Shown: positions 1-9,657 of the stretch, one piece after another
Layout: each line of letters starts with the position of its first letter
How positions within the stretch are numbered: position 1 is the first letter of the stretch
Assembly: GCA_905250115.1 (NCBI GenBank)
Contig: CAJNOI010000086.1
Coordinates: 175,082-239,081 of the forward strand
Direction: 5' to 3'
DNA: 64,000 bases
Origin: Adineta steineri
Lineage: Eukaryota > Rotifera > Eurotatoria > Adinetida > Adinetidae
Program-made: the position numbers and the translations under genes
Notes under the pieces: generated by a model
Told to the model about the DNA's origin: nothing
Database searches by the model: none
Seen by the model: only the letters and a program-made list of their open reading frames with translations

Positions 1-815
1 AACAGTTGATCCAGGTATACAACATCGATTAGGTGCTATATTTATGATTGTTTCAAGTAAAATATTATCAACAGTAACAGCAATTGAACCATTAGTTAAA
101 GAACGTGCTTTATTTATTCATGTAAGTTTCATTAAAACTATTCAAATATTCTATTTGAACGTTTTTAGGAATATACCAGTGGATATTATAGAATTCCGGC
201 ATTTTTTTTTACAAAAGTTATTTCGGATATACTTCTATTACGAATCATCCCATCGATAGTATATTCAATAATTGTTTATTTTCTGACTGGATTACAACGT
301 ACTGCAGAAAAATTCTTTATCTTTCTTTTTACTATATTCATGTGTAGTTTATTTGGATCTGCAATATGTTTGTACTTTTCCGCACTTATTCATACATTTT
401 GTAAGACTATAAAAATAATATTTTATAAAGAGTACGCATTTTAATTTTATTTGTATATATTTTAGCTACTGCTTTAGTTATTGTGATACTTATCTTCGTA
501 ATAATGATGGTATTTTCTGGTTTTATAGTTGATTTATCTGGTGTAAAAGATTGGGTAGCTTGGATTAAATGGTTGAGTGCTTTTCGATATGCATCGAATA
601 TGTTAACAATCAATGAATTTCGTGATATAACTTTTTGTTTGGCTAATATGACATCGATTTGTCCAACCAATGGAACGGACATATTAAAAAGTAGAAATAT
701 CAATTATCAAACAGATTGGGATAGATGGCAAAATATTCTAGCATTAGCAGCGATGGCTCTGTTTTTTTACGGCATGGCTTTCATTCAACTTAAATTAACG
801 AGAAAGACCAAATAA
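1..815 (+). CDS. ABCG-family half-transporter, 3' end (partial)
   Basis: C-terminal part of an ABC transporter of the G (White/ABCG2) family, a membrane half-transporter that exports lipophilic substrates after dimerising. The 5' part, including the ATP-binding domain, lies outside the window. Three exons join in frame: 1-121, 169-400 and 466-815, with introns of 47 and 65 bp (GT...AG). The spliced product shows the family's transmembrane region: a TSGYYRIPAFFFTKV segment, the GLQRTAEKFF segment, a Ser/Ala/Val-rich helix, then the WIKWLSAFRYASN motif typical of the last extracellular loop. That loop carries two Cys and NMT/NGT sequons. A final hydrophobic helix is followed by a short basic tail (LTRKTK) and TAA. 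The match to ABCG2-like C-termini is strong; the exact paralogue cannot be assigned. Confidence 0.9.
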
Positions 816-1407
816 ATACTTTTCAATAATAAAATAGACAAGAATTATTCTATTCATTGTAGGATAAGAAAAATAAAGCATCTTGATGGTGTAGATAAAG
901 AAATAATGATACAATTGAAAATTCTATATGATTCATCATTGACTAAGATCGTAATAACTTATGTGAAACTTCCCACTAGCAAAAAAAGGATAGTATTTCA
1001 ATGAAAAGGTCAGTGCGAAACTTGATCATCTAAGCAATGAATCAGTATAGATAAGAAATTTTCTCGTTTGTGATTGGTAATTTAGTGCTCTTTCATATTT
1101 GATACTATATAAGTCGAATAACAATCAGATTTTATTTCAGTGAATTATCAAGGTATGTGAAACAGTTACTTATGTTTAGTTTTAGTCTTGATCTCTTAAC
1201 TATTATCTACAGCGTGTATTGTTTTTATATATCAATGTGATGAGTTCTAGTCTGTAAATTAAACCCGGAAATACGAGAACGTTTCAATATTCTGACGGGT
1301 GTGTTTATCATTGAAGACCTACTTTTCATAAGATATCTGAATTAATAAAACAACTCTCACTATTCAAATTCTAATGGTAAAATATGTTTATTTTTAGGAA
1401 ACAAGCT
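816..1407 (+). promoter_or_regulatory. Intergenic region with TATA box and probable 5' UTR intron of the Cys-rich peptide gene
   Basis: No coding sequence is visible. A TATA-like CTATATAAG lies at about 1105-1113. About 40 bp downstream, a short exon would end at AAG before GTATGTGAAAC (about 1153). A pyrimidine-rich acceptor TTTATTTTTAG ends at about 1397, ten bases before the ATG at 1408. This pattern fits a leader exon, a ~245-bp 5' UTR intron and a coding exon. Confidence 0.45.
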
Positions 1408-1644
1408 ATGAAACAATCAACGATCGCCGTATTTCTTGTTCTGTTTATATTCATTGTATGCAACTCAATGTTGGTCGATGCTCGTGGATGTTGGGGAAGT
1501 GGATGGGGTGGTTGCAATGATGGTGGATGTAATTCAGCAGGAGGTTATTGTCAAAATTTTGGGCGGCCACCAAACAATGACTGTCGATGTGTTGGTATAC
1601 GAAGTAGACATCCACCTCGGCGACCTTTCGGACGGCCTGGATAA
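1408..1644 (+). CDS. Small secreted Cys-rich peptide, defensin-like
   Basis: A 78-residue protein starting MKQSTIAVFLVLFIF, a clear signal peptide, followed by a short mature peptide of about 50 residues. The mature part has six Cys in the order C-x7-C-x4-C-x6-C-x10-C-x-C, including GGYC and CRC. This resembles the second half of the invertebrate CS-alpha-beta defensin signature (GGxC...CxC), although the C2-C3 spacing is four rather than three residues. The tail is Arg/Pro rich (HPPRRPFGRP) and cationic, as in many antimicrobial peptides. The ATG at 1408 is preferred to 1384 because 1384 lies before a likely splice acceptor and the signal peptide begins at 1408. AATAAATAAAG follows at about 1690. 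Secretion is well supported; an antimicrobial role is inference only. Confidence 0.7.
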   Translation: MKQSTIAVFLVLFIFIVCNSMLVDARGCWGSGWGGCNDGGCNSAGGYCQNFGRPPNNDCRCVGIRSRHPPRRPFGRPG

Positions 1645-3088
1645 ACTAAATTTTTCATTTGTTCTAAATACATACTTATTATTGATCTTCAATAAATAAA
1701 GTATTTTTAAACTTTTCCATTTAGATCTTAACAGAACTTAAAGGTCATCATATATTCCTCAATTGTAGTGGAGATTGCATAAAAAATACTGTCATGTTGC
1801 AACAAATTACTCACTATTATAGATTGACAACTCCATGTGTGTTTACGCATTTGCTAGTTTTTTAAGACAGAATTGTCCTATTTAGACAATTCCTGGTGCA
1901 TAATTTATAACCCTAACCTCAATCGTATTCATTCAATGAGAAAATCGAAAAGAATACTTCAAGATTTATTCAAGTTGTTGCTCAGATATTTTTCTGAAAT
2001 AAGAATACAGGATAATGCTAGTATTAATTATTGATAAACGTGAACGGTGATCAAATATTTTCATCATTTCTCAGAATTTCTAAGAATTTCAACCTGACCA
2101 CATGACTCAGCGTGAAAGCAAAAAACGACCGAAGAACCCCAACATACATGAAAAATATTTCTTTAAGACATGATAATTAAAGTTTTCGACGAAACCAAAC
2201 TTCATTATTTCGTCTATAATGCCATATAGATAAAGAACGCATTTATTTTTTTCTTATATTTACCTCGTGCGAGTAGTAGAACGACAAAAGCGACTTGCAG
2301 TGAGTGAGTGAATCTATCTTAAATCAACTTGACCATCAAAATTTGTTATAATCTCTATTTTAAAACACTTGCAATAGTATCAATCGTTCTTCCCGATGCA
2401 TTTCTTGTTACATCTAATAAAATGATTTATTAGAACAAAAATGTTTTCTGCGATGATATAAGTACAAAAGAAAGGAAAAAGAAAATCATTTTTTTTCATA
2501 AAAGCAAAGTCCATAAAATTAGTTTATACACTCTTATCAGTGTGAAGTTATTATAAGATATTCTGTGTCTAACACTTGCCTATTCAACTTTTGATCATAG
2601 AATAAAGCAATATTTTTGTATTTATAACAGTATATTTTATATTATTGTTATAACTTAATTTTCGTATTGCAAAGCTTATTTTAGATATTGAAATAGTGTG
2701 CAATATTAGAAGATCATTTTTCATTTTGAAGACAAGAGCATAAACCGAAATATGTATTTAGTCGAGTTTAGATCGGTTCGAAAGTCAAAGAGAACAAAAA
2801 TACTAATTAAGTTTCGGGTATGGTGTTACATTCAGATCGAAACTGATGACTATTTATGGCATCTAAATTGAGTAGTAAAAAAAGGATTTCTTTCACTATT
2901 TTTCTAAATACACAGTCATAAAAATTAATTTCTAACTAAATTTAGTTCTGATTTTATTCGTTATCACTGTAAATACTAGCTGAGTGAGTACTATGTGAAA
3001 GAGATCAGGCTCGAGTATGTAATTTTATTTAATAAAATATTAAAACTTGTGCGTATAAAAACAATAGTTGTTCTATAAATTATTAACA
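1645..3088. other. AT-rich intergenic region, no gene seen
   Basis: After the poly(A) signal near 1690 this stretch has no convincing open frame, splice-linked exons, long repeat or RNA gene on either strand. Tandem copies of AATAAA-like sequence near 3025 may serve the minus-strand gene that ends at 3089. Confidence 0.5.
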
Positions 3089-3295
3089 TTAATAATATCT
3101 ATTTGCTTGATAATAATTATACGTTGGTCCAGGCATAGGTTGATAATAAGGCTGTGGATTATTATGACCAGATTCGCCTCTTCGATCAATTGCTGATATT
3201 ATCTTACGTGCAGCTTCGGTAACAAGTTTAATTAGAACATTGCCTACTGCCATACCAGCACCTAGAATACCAATTTGAGCTAACGCTTGTTCCAT
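3089..3295 (-). CDS. Small hypothetical protein with Gly/Ala hydrophobic segment and Tyr/Pro-rich tail
   Basis: A single-exon frame of 68 residues starting MEQALAQIGILGAG. Residues 1-30 form an Ala/Gly-rich amphipathic or membrane-associating helix with GILGAGMAVGNVLIK. A charged stretch follows (EAARKIISAIDRRGE), then a low-complexity tail rich in Pro, Tyr, Asn and Gln. The ATG at 3295 is used; the frame is open five codons upstream but without an ATG. A TATA-like CTATATACG on the minus strand lies at about 3405-3413, at a plausible distance, and AATAAA-type signals lie downstream near 3030. No family recognised. Composition and flanking signals favour a real small gene. Confidence 0.5.
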   Translation of the reverse strand: MEQALAQIGILGAGMAVGNVLIKLVTEAARKIISAIDRRGESGHNNPQPYYQPMPGPTYNYYQANRYY

Positions 3296-4545
3296 TGTGT
3301 ATCGAAGCAATCAATAAAATAATTTTTATAGATATAAAAATGATCCTTTTTTTGCAATTTATCAATATATTTCTAATAGTGTCAGTCACTTATGACGGAC
3401 GTCGTATATAGAAAAATATTCAATAAATAAAGAACGGCAAGAGACAAAATTACGTGTTTTTACTTTGACAAGCATAACAGCTAATATCAATAGTGATAAA
3501 TAGACGAAATAAACCTTTTACCGTAATAAATGACTCACTTCATAATAATTTTTCTGTTTACTATCGCAAAAAAGCGCGATTTTTTTTCATTCTTTTTCCC
3601 ACTTTGATTTTGTGATGATAACAAAGTGAAGAGTAATTTATTTATATTATATCATGCGTTTTAGTGCAATCACTTCCGTTTTCCTCAATAAATATATCAT
3701 GCCTTGCTGATATAAACAGCGTGATTATTACTAAAAAATTGCCTTCAAGATCAGTATTATAATCAGACTTACCTCAAAATTCGATATACTAATGTAAATG
3801 CAATAGCAATACCGACGTACATATTGAGCAGGAAGAAAACAATAAAATGAGACTGTCCAGTTAATTATTTATGTTCTTTCATGAGAATCAATATCTTCTA
3901 AATCTTTTCGATTTCAAATATATGATTTTTTAAATAGAAAGTCTTACAAGGGAATGCCACCAACTATCTAACCGCTTTTGAGCTGAAACCTAATGGATAA
4001 TAACTAATCAGGAGTATTGAATCTGAGTTTCAAAATAGTTTGAGCTAATTCATGACAAAAATATTTTTGTACCAAAAACCTTTTTGAGCCATCCATACAA
4101 AAGATCACAACATGAAACTTCATGGAAACTATTTTTTAAATTTCAGTTAAATGATTTGAGAAGATTATTTAGACAAAAACTAGAAATGCCTAGAGAAAAA
4201 TGCATTCTAAAGAACGATATTAATCCAACTCATTGTAGAAATTTGGATTTCATCTCAAGAGCGATTAAACAGCTAGTCGCGTACACTCGTTAGAGAAAAA
4301 TCAATAAAGTCATCTGGTGTCCTTCGCAAAGTTTCGCGGAAATTTCAATTATGTGAAAGAGTACAGAAAGCAAATATATATTCGATTGGTAATCTTAAAA
4401 TAGACTTGGACTGTCTTTGTTGGAAAAAGAACTGATAATGTATTAGTCATAGATTCTGATTCAATGGCAAATAAAAAACAACTCTGATAAGATATGAATG
4501 GGGTATATAAACTTTCGAATTATATTCATATTTATTTCATTTACA
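3296..4545. other. Intergenic region with TATA box of the vWA gene
   Basis: No convincing gene. A 69-codon open stretch at about 4084-4293 was considered and not accepted. A TATATAA sequence at 4504-4510 lies about 35 bp before the ATG at 4546 and is a good core-promoter candidate for the vWA gene, implying a very short 5' UTR. Confidence 0.5.
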
Positions 4546-5559
4546 ATGTTTGTTAAGTATATACTACTTGCAGTATTAATTATTGTGAATATTGATCGAC
4601 AAATCAATTCATAGACGACATGCCAAACAGTGTTGGATTTGATCATTCTTCTTGATGGTTCTGGAAGTATTGGAAGTGCTCCCTTTGCTCAAGCTAAAAG
4701 TGTTATGGTTGATTTAGTTAATCGATTAAATGTGGGACCACAGAAAGTACACGTTAGTATACTTCGCTACGCGTCAACTGTTGAAGATTCATATGTATTC
4801 AATAAAGTTGGCAGTAATCGAATGAAAGATCAAATAGTTCGAGTTATCAATAATTTACAATATAATGGTGGTGGAACAGCAACTGGTGAAGCAATACAAC
4901 GTGCAAGAAATGTATGTGATTCAGCATGTCGAAATCAAGAAGAATTGGTACCACGTGCAGTTGTTCTATTTACCGATGGTCAAAGTAATGATCCTAATTT
5001 AGTTAGAATACAAAGTGAATTTCTAAGAGAAAATACAAAAGCCGTTGTATTTGCTGTTGGAATTGGAAGTGGTATCAATAATGCTGAATTACAACTAAGT
5101 GCATCAACACCATATAGTAAATATGTCTTACATTTGCAAAATTATTTACAATTAACACAAGTTATTAATCAAATAACATTAGTAGCATGTAATGTTCCAG
5201 CATTTAACGAGCCAGGTGTAGTCTATAAGAATGAAGTAGATAAAGATACATACCGATTTAATCGAACGAATATAAAAGGCTTACGTTCAGGCTTAGGTGG
5301 ATTTATGGAAATCGCTGTCAATATCACTCAAGGTAATGTACAAGTATTTACATCAACAACAGAGGCAAATCCAACAAGTGACAATAGTAAGCGAGCAGTT
5401 GTTTAATCACATGATGCTAAAAGTACAACTGATATTTATATGGAATACTTACCACCTGATACTCAAACATTTTATTCAAGTTTCAAAGGTATGGCTAATG
5501 CAAACCAGTATACATTTGTCTCAAGAGTAGTGGATATTAACGGTGCTGTAATTGGTTAA
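4546..5559 (+). pseudogene. Secreted von Willebrand factor A (vWA) protein with two in-frame stops
   Basis: One continuous frame of 338 codons encodes a signal peptide (MFVKYILLAVLIIVNI), a short linker, a vWA domain and a C-terminal beta-type region. The vWA domain has the MIDAS motif DGSGSIG, a later TATGEAI segment holding the metal-binding Thr, and FTDGQSND. Such domains bind ligands through a divalent metal in extracellular proteins. TAG at 4612-4614 separates the signal peptide from the domain. TAA at 5404-5406 cuts off the last ~50 residues, which continue in frame (SRVVDINGAVIG) to a TAA at 5557. Both breaks are point nonsense codons with no frame change. The TATA box and a poly(A) signal near 5620 remain. 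It is either a young pseudogene, a gene with read-through or splicing at these sites, or an assembly with base errors. Confidence 0.75.
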
Positions 5560-7402
5560 TTGCGAGAAATGATGAATTTTTTTTTTGCTTCGAAATATTT
5601 TTAAGCTATATTTATTCTTGAAATAAAATAAAAAGGTTTCGCAAGATCCTTGCGAAACTCATTTTTGCGTGGAGAAGAATTCGGAGTGCTTATCATTCAT
5701 TTCAACAAAAACTACTTTCGTCTCTGCAGCCACTTTTCTATGAAAAATACATTTATCAGATATAAAGACTTTGGATTACTATCTTATTGTTGCCGAAATA
5801 TTATATTTTTATGTCATTTGATAGAAAAAAAATCTTCTTTTTTCCTGAAAACATTGAGTGTTGTCGAGAGTATGAGCGCGAGTCGTTATCGATTTTGTCG
5901 TGTATGTCAATGCAATACTCATTATACACCTACACTCTCAACGAACGAAAAAATAGATGTTGTCACACAACGTTACTTTTATTGTGAAACATTACAAAAA
6001 AATTCGTTTTGTTTTGATAGTAAACAAATGTGAAAGCATTCAATTTCATTCCATCCACGTTTTTGTCATAACAATTTATTTGATGCATTAAATCGTCGTG
6101 TTTCTCGTTACGATTTTGATCAAAACATTTCTTACCAAGCGTTCGAATTTTTGTTTATAACACAATATAAAGTATGTCAAAAAATCTTGTCTCAAGTTTT
6201 TTGAAATATAACTTGCAGAGTGTATGATGCAATATTTCAACCCAGAAAGTGGGTAATGTCGATAGCACGCGTCTTCTACCGACAGTTATTAAACTCACGA
6301 ATCTTCAACGTGATCGATAATGAGTAGGGAGCTTAATGAGGCAGTATTGAGTTTTGTATATATATGTCATAGATGAGTTTGAGATTTATCTTAATTTCAT
6401 AAAATCGTCATATTTCCGCTAATAATAAATTGCATGCAGATTTTAAGTAGAATTTTTATGATGATAGAATATTTCAGGTTACTTAAACCTGATTTTGTTA
6501 GTTTTCGTTTTTCATTATATTGCATTTTTTTAATAATGGGGACATTGATTATTGGCTAAAAATGAATTGTTCAGTTTTTATGATAATAAGATTGATTTTA
6601 TTGATGCAGAATAATATGATAAATATTCGAGAGTTTTACGTAAGGTTTTTCTTTCTTCTGTGATTGAGATTTTGTAGGTATTTGGTAGAATTGGTTACAT
6701 AAGAAAAAGATATGTTTATTACGTGCGATGATAAAATCAAAGAAAGAAATATGACAAACAGATTTTAAAATTTACGATCACATTCGAAAAAAAAAATTAA
6801 ATAAACGTAAAGCAACAGAGACGTGCGATTGTGTATTATTTTCTTTTTAAATATTTCCATCGAATAATAATATTTTAACTATAAAAATAAAACACATCAA
6901 TTTATCTAATTAAAAATGTCGCCATAGCTTATGTTTAATTATTATATGTTTCATAGTAATGAACCTTGATAAATAGAATACAATTCATTTACACAAGCGA
7001 CATAAACATTTAATTTAGTAGATCTTGTCAAAACTTTTTAATATAGAAAATTTATGGAAATAATAATTTTATGGAAACTGCGTAATAATATATTATAAGA
7101 CAACCAATTATTTTATATCTCTATAACGCCAAACGTCGAATAGATGAATGTATATAATAAATGACGAGCACAGAAAACAAAATATGGTACAATGAGTTCG
7201 CCTAATTTTTTAGTCGTTATTTTTAATGTATGTTTTTTTTCTGGAAGCTACTATACAAATAATCTATTTTATCCTAATAGAAAAATCTTTTTCGATATGT
7301 TTTTCTTTTAATTATTTCGCGCATTCCAAACTCAACTGCATCCTGAATAAGTTTCTTTTGTTTAGAATATTTTCAGTTTAAACTATCTCATTAAGATAAG
7401 TG
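5560..7402. other. Intergenic region with a perfect short palindrome
   Basis: No supported gene. Just after the vWA poly(A) signal, at about 5637-5657, is a perfect hairpin TTTCGCAAG-atc-CTTGCGAAA. An open frame at 5650-6033 overlaps this hairpin and has no protein-like composition. The rest is AT-rich without recognisable features. Confidence 0.5.
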
Positions 7403-8425
7403 ATGGCTTCGAAACACATTACCAAGAACAATAATTACACCACTGTTAGAAAAAATACGGATGCAGGTAAACGTAGTACAACTACTGGAGCTACTTCTAT
7501 TATGAATAAATCAAATAAGGATAATACTCAACTTAAAGCGACAAGTACTGTAACGAATATGGACCCACCAACTAAAACTGATATGTATAATCTTCAATCA
7601 GCTGAAGACATTTATTATCCTTCAATTCAAAGTACTCAATTGAATAAACAAAATGAATTAGTTGCAGTTCCCTATACTGACCGACTATTAGACATTATGA
7701 AAAAACATGGCCTTATCTGTAAACCTACTCGAGAAGGTCATCAGCTTACTCTTCACGTTGAGAATCCTGATACAGAACTAATTATTTGTACTGGTGTCTC
7801 AGAAGATGAACAAGTATCAGAAGCATGTAAATGCAATAAATATTTTCCTCCTCAGTTTGAAATATTGGGGAACATATGTAATTTTTGTAATCATTCGTTC
7901 CGTTTTCATCGAGTAAAACCGGAACTGGAACATATTGAATTCGATGATATGAAAAGCGAAACGAAACGAAATGATTATAAATATTGGTTTGATAAATTTA
8001 TTGAATTACAACGGCTTTATTGCTGTGCGACGAAGAATTTTTCCTTCGATAACAACCTATTTATTAAGATTTATGGCAAACCACGACAAGCAGCATTAAG
8101 TTTTATTCAGAGTCCTAATTATCGATATGTTCTAATCAAGTATGTTTATGATGGTGTCTATGATGAAGGTGAAACTTTGATTGAGACGAAATATCAAATC
8201 ATTAGTTTACAAACAATGCAACCAATTAAGACAGATGATCAATTACAGCATTCATGTTCATACTATCGTGATAATACTCAAACTGACACTGGCTTTCGAA
8301 CTATTTTATGGGATTTAAATCAACCAGCAACATTAATTGCAACAGAGGTATTCAGTGATAGATCATATCAAACTTTTGTCAAGCGAATCGTAAATATACA
8401 ATGTCCAAGTATCGATCAGAAATAA
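7403..8425 (+). CDS. Orphan 340-aa protein with a possible zinc-binding Cys/His cluster
   Basis: A single-exon frame of 340 codons ending TAA, starting at the ATG at 7403. Residues 1-60 are Ser/Thr/Asn/Lys rich and probably disordered. A conserved-looking body follows. Near residues 135-170 there is a CKCNKYF...CNFCNHSFRFH arrangement (CxC, about 15 residues, CxxC, CxHx4H), which could bind one or two zinc ions. The rest is mixed alpha/beta with YRYVLIKYVYDGVYDEGE and WDLNQPATLIATE segments that look like beta strands. No signal peptide or membrane span. I do not recognise the family, and no neighbour suggests a role. Confidence 0.6.
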   Translation: MASKHITKNNNYTTVRKNTDAGKRSTTTGATSIMNKSNKDNTQLKATSTVTNMDPPTKTDMYNLQSAEDIYYPSIQSTQLNKQNELVAVPYTDRLLDIMKKHGLICKPTREGHQLTLHVENPDTELIICTGVSEDEQVSEACKCNKYFPPQFEILGNICNFCNHSFRFHRVKPELEHIEFDDMKSETKRNDYKYWFDKFIELQRLYCCATKNFSFDNNLFIKIYGKPRQAALSFIQSPNYRYVLIKYVYDGVYDEGETLIETKYQIISLQTMQPIKTDDQLQHSCSYYRDNTQTDTGFRTILWDLNQPATLIATEVFSDRSYQTFVKRIVNIQCPSIDQK

Positions 8426-9657
8426 ATGACAGTATTTTGAAGACAATTTTCACACTGCGCTATTTGTGACTTTTTCCCTCACAAAACTATACACTCTGAT
8501 TAAACATTACCATGCACGACTCTATAGGTTCTTTCACTGAAACCATATCCGAAGGTTTCGGATTCTTCTCCTTTGAAATTGTCACCATTTTTATCAGTAT
8601 CAAAATATCATTATATAACAGAAATTTTTTCTGATTGAAATGATAGTGGTTCTAATGATTGATTGACAACCGGCTATTGATCTTGAAAAAGAAACTCTCA
8701 TCATGCCGTCGATATCCTTTTAAGTGATAAGTACCCAAAAACAGAGTCACTAGATAAAGCATAAAATTCAACTTGAAGAAGATATCGATCCGAATATTAA
8801 TCATGTAGTTGTTCCATTATCACAGTATCAATCTCGACAACGAAGAAATCTTTATGAATACGGCTGTTATATTTTTTCAATACAAAATTCAATAAAACGA
8901 CCATAACTCTTCGCTAATAAGCCATCAGTTTGAATACATCTAAGCTTTGTACTATCCTAATGTCCTCTATTAAACAATGGATGAATGAAGAGGAATCGGT
9001 GTTGGATACTTCGGGTGAATCCCTCGTCAGTACGATATTTAGTTTAACCTGTATTTCTATTGATAAATGTTATGCAGAATTTGATGAGTTCATATTGATC
9101 ATTACGAATTTAGTTTACGAAGATTTCGAAGTAACTCTTCATGATGAACGGATCGATCAACTTTATTCATCATTTTGAACAAAACAAAAATGGCATTTTA
9201 GAGTATGCATTGATACAACATTTATTCTAAATCCTCAGACAGGTAATTTTAGAAGAAACATTTTTATAAATACTTTTTTTTCTTTTTCTTATAGAAAAAC
9301 TTTAGCTGAAGGTATAAAATTAATAGCAAAAAATCTATTCGTGATGTGAACACGACGACTCTATTTTGTCCTCACTAGTTCTTTCTGAAACTAATAAATT
9401 GACTACTGGCGTTCTTCCTCGTGTCAATAATGAATTATATTTTAGCATCGCTGTAGATCTCATTTTACGTTTAAGTATCGATTACACGTTGGAAGATGTT
9501 AATTGGTTCATTTATTGATATTATATTACTTTTAGTATATTCTAAATGCCAACAATTCAAGATGAAAATAATTTCAATATTTTTTAGAAAGAATAATCGA
9601 TTTAATAGTATTTGGTTGAAAAAGAAAAAGAAATCTCATTACGAGAATGTTCAACCA
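8426..9657 (+). pseudogene. Remnant of an unrecognised gene, partly duplicated at 22.4-22.9 kb
   Basis: Short protein-like stretches occur in changing frames. Near 8780-8850 there is EEDIDPNINHVVVPLSQYQ. At about 8939-9178 a longer stretch includes YEDFEVTLHDERIDQLYSSF and a stop. Further stretches near 9400-9500 read like LSIDYTLEDVNWF but are broken by stops. The last ~500 bp, from about 9120, recur at about 22,383-22,940 next to CLOCK C with many substitutions. No family recognised; it is treated as decayed coding DNA carried in the CLOCK A/C direct repeat. Confidence 0.35.

Noticed and set aside
4084-4293. 69-codon plus-strand open frame (SHPYKRSQHETSWK start)
   Set aside because: No ATG at a sensible place, no flanking splice sites or promoter and no known similarity; could be a remnant but cannot be supported.
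5650-6033. 127-codon plus-strand open frame
   Set aside because: Starts inside the hairpin after the vWA gene, has no domain, signal peptide, splice context or repeat support.
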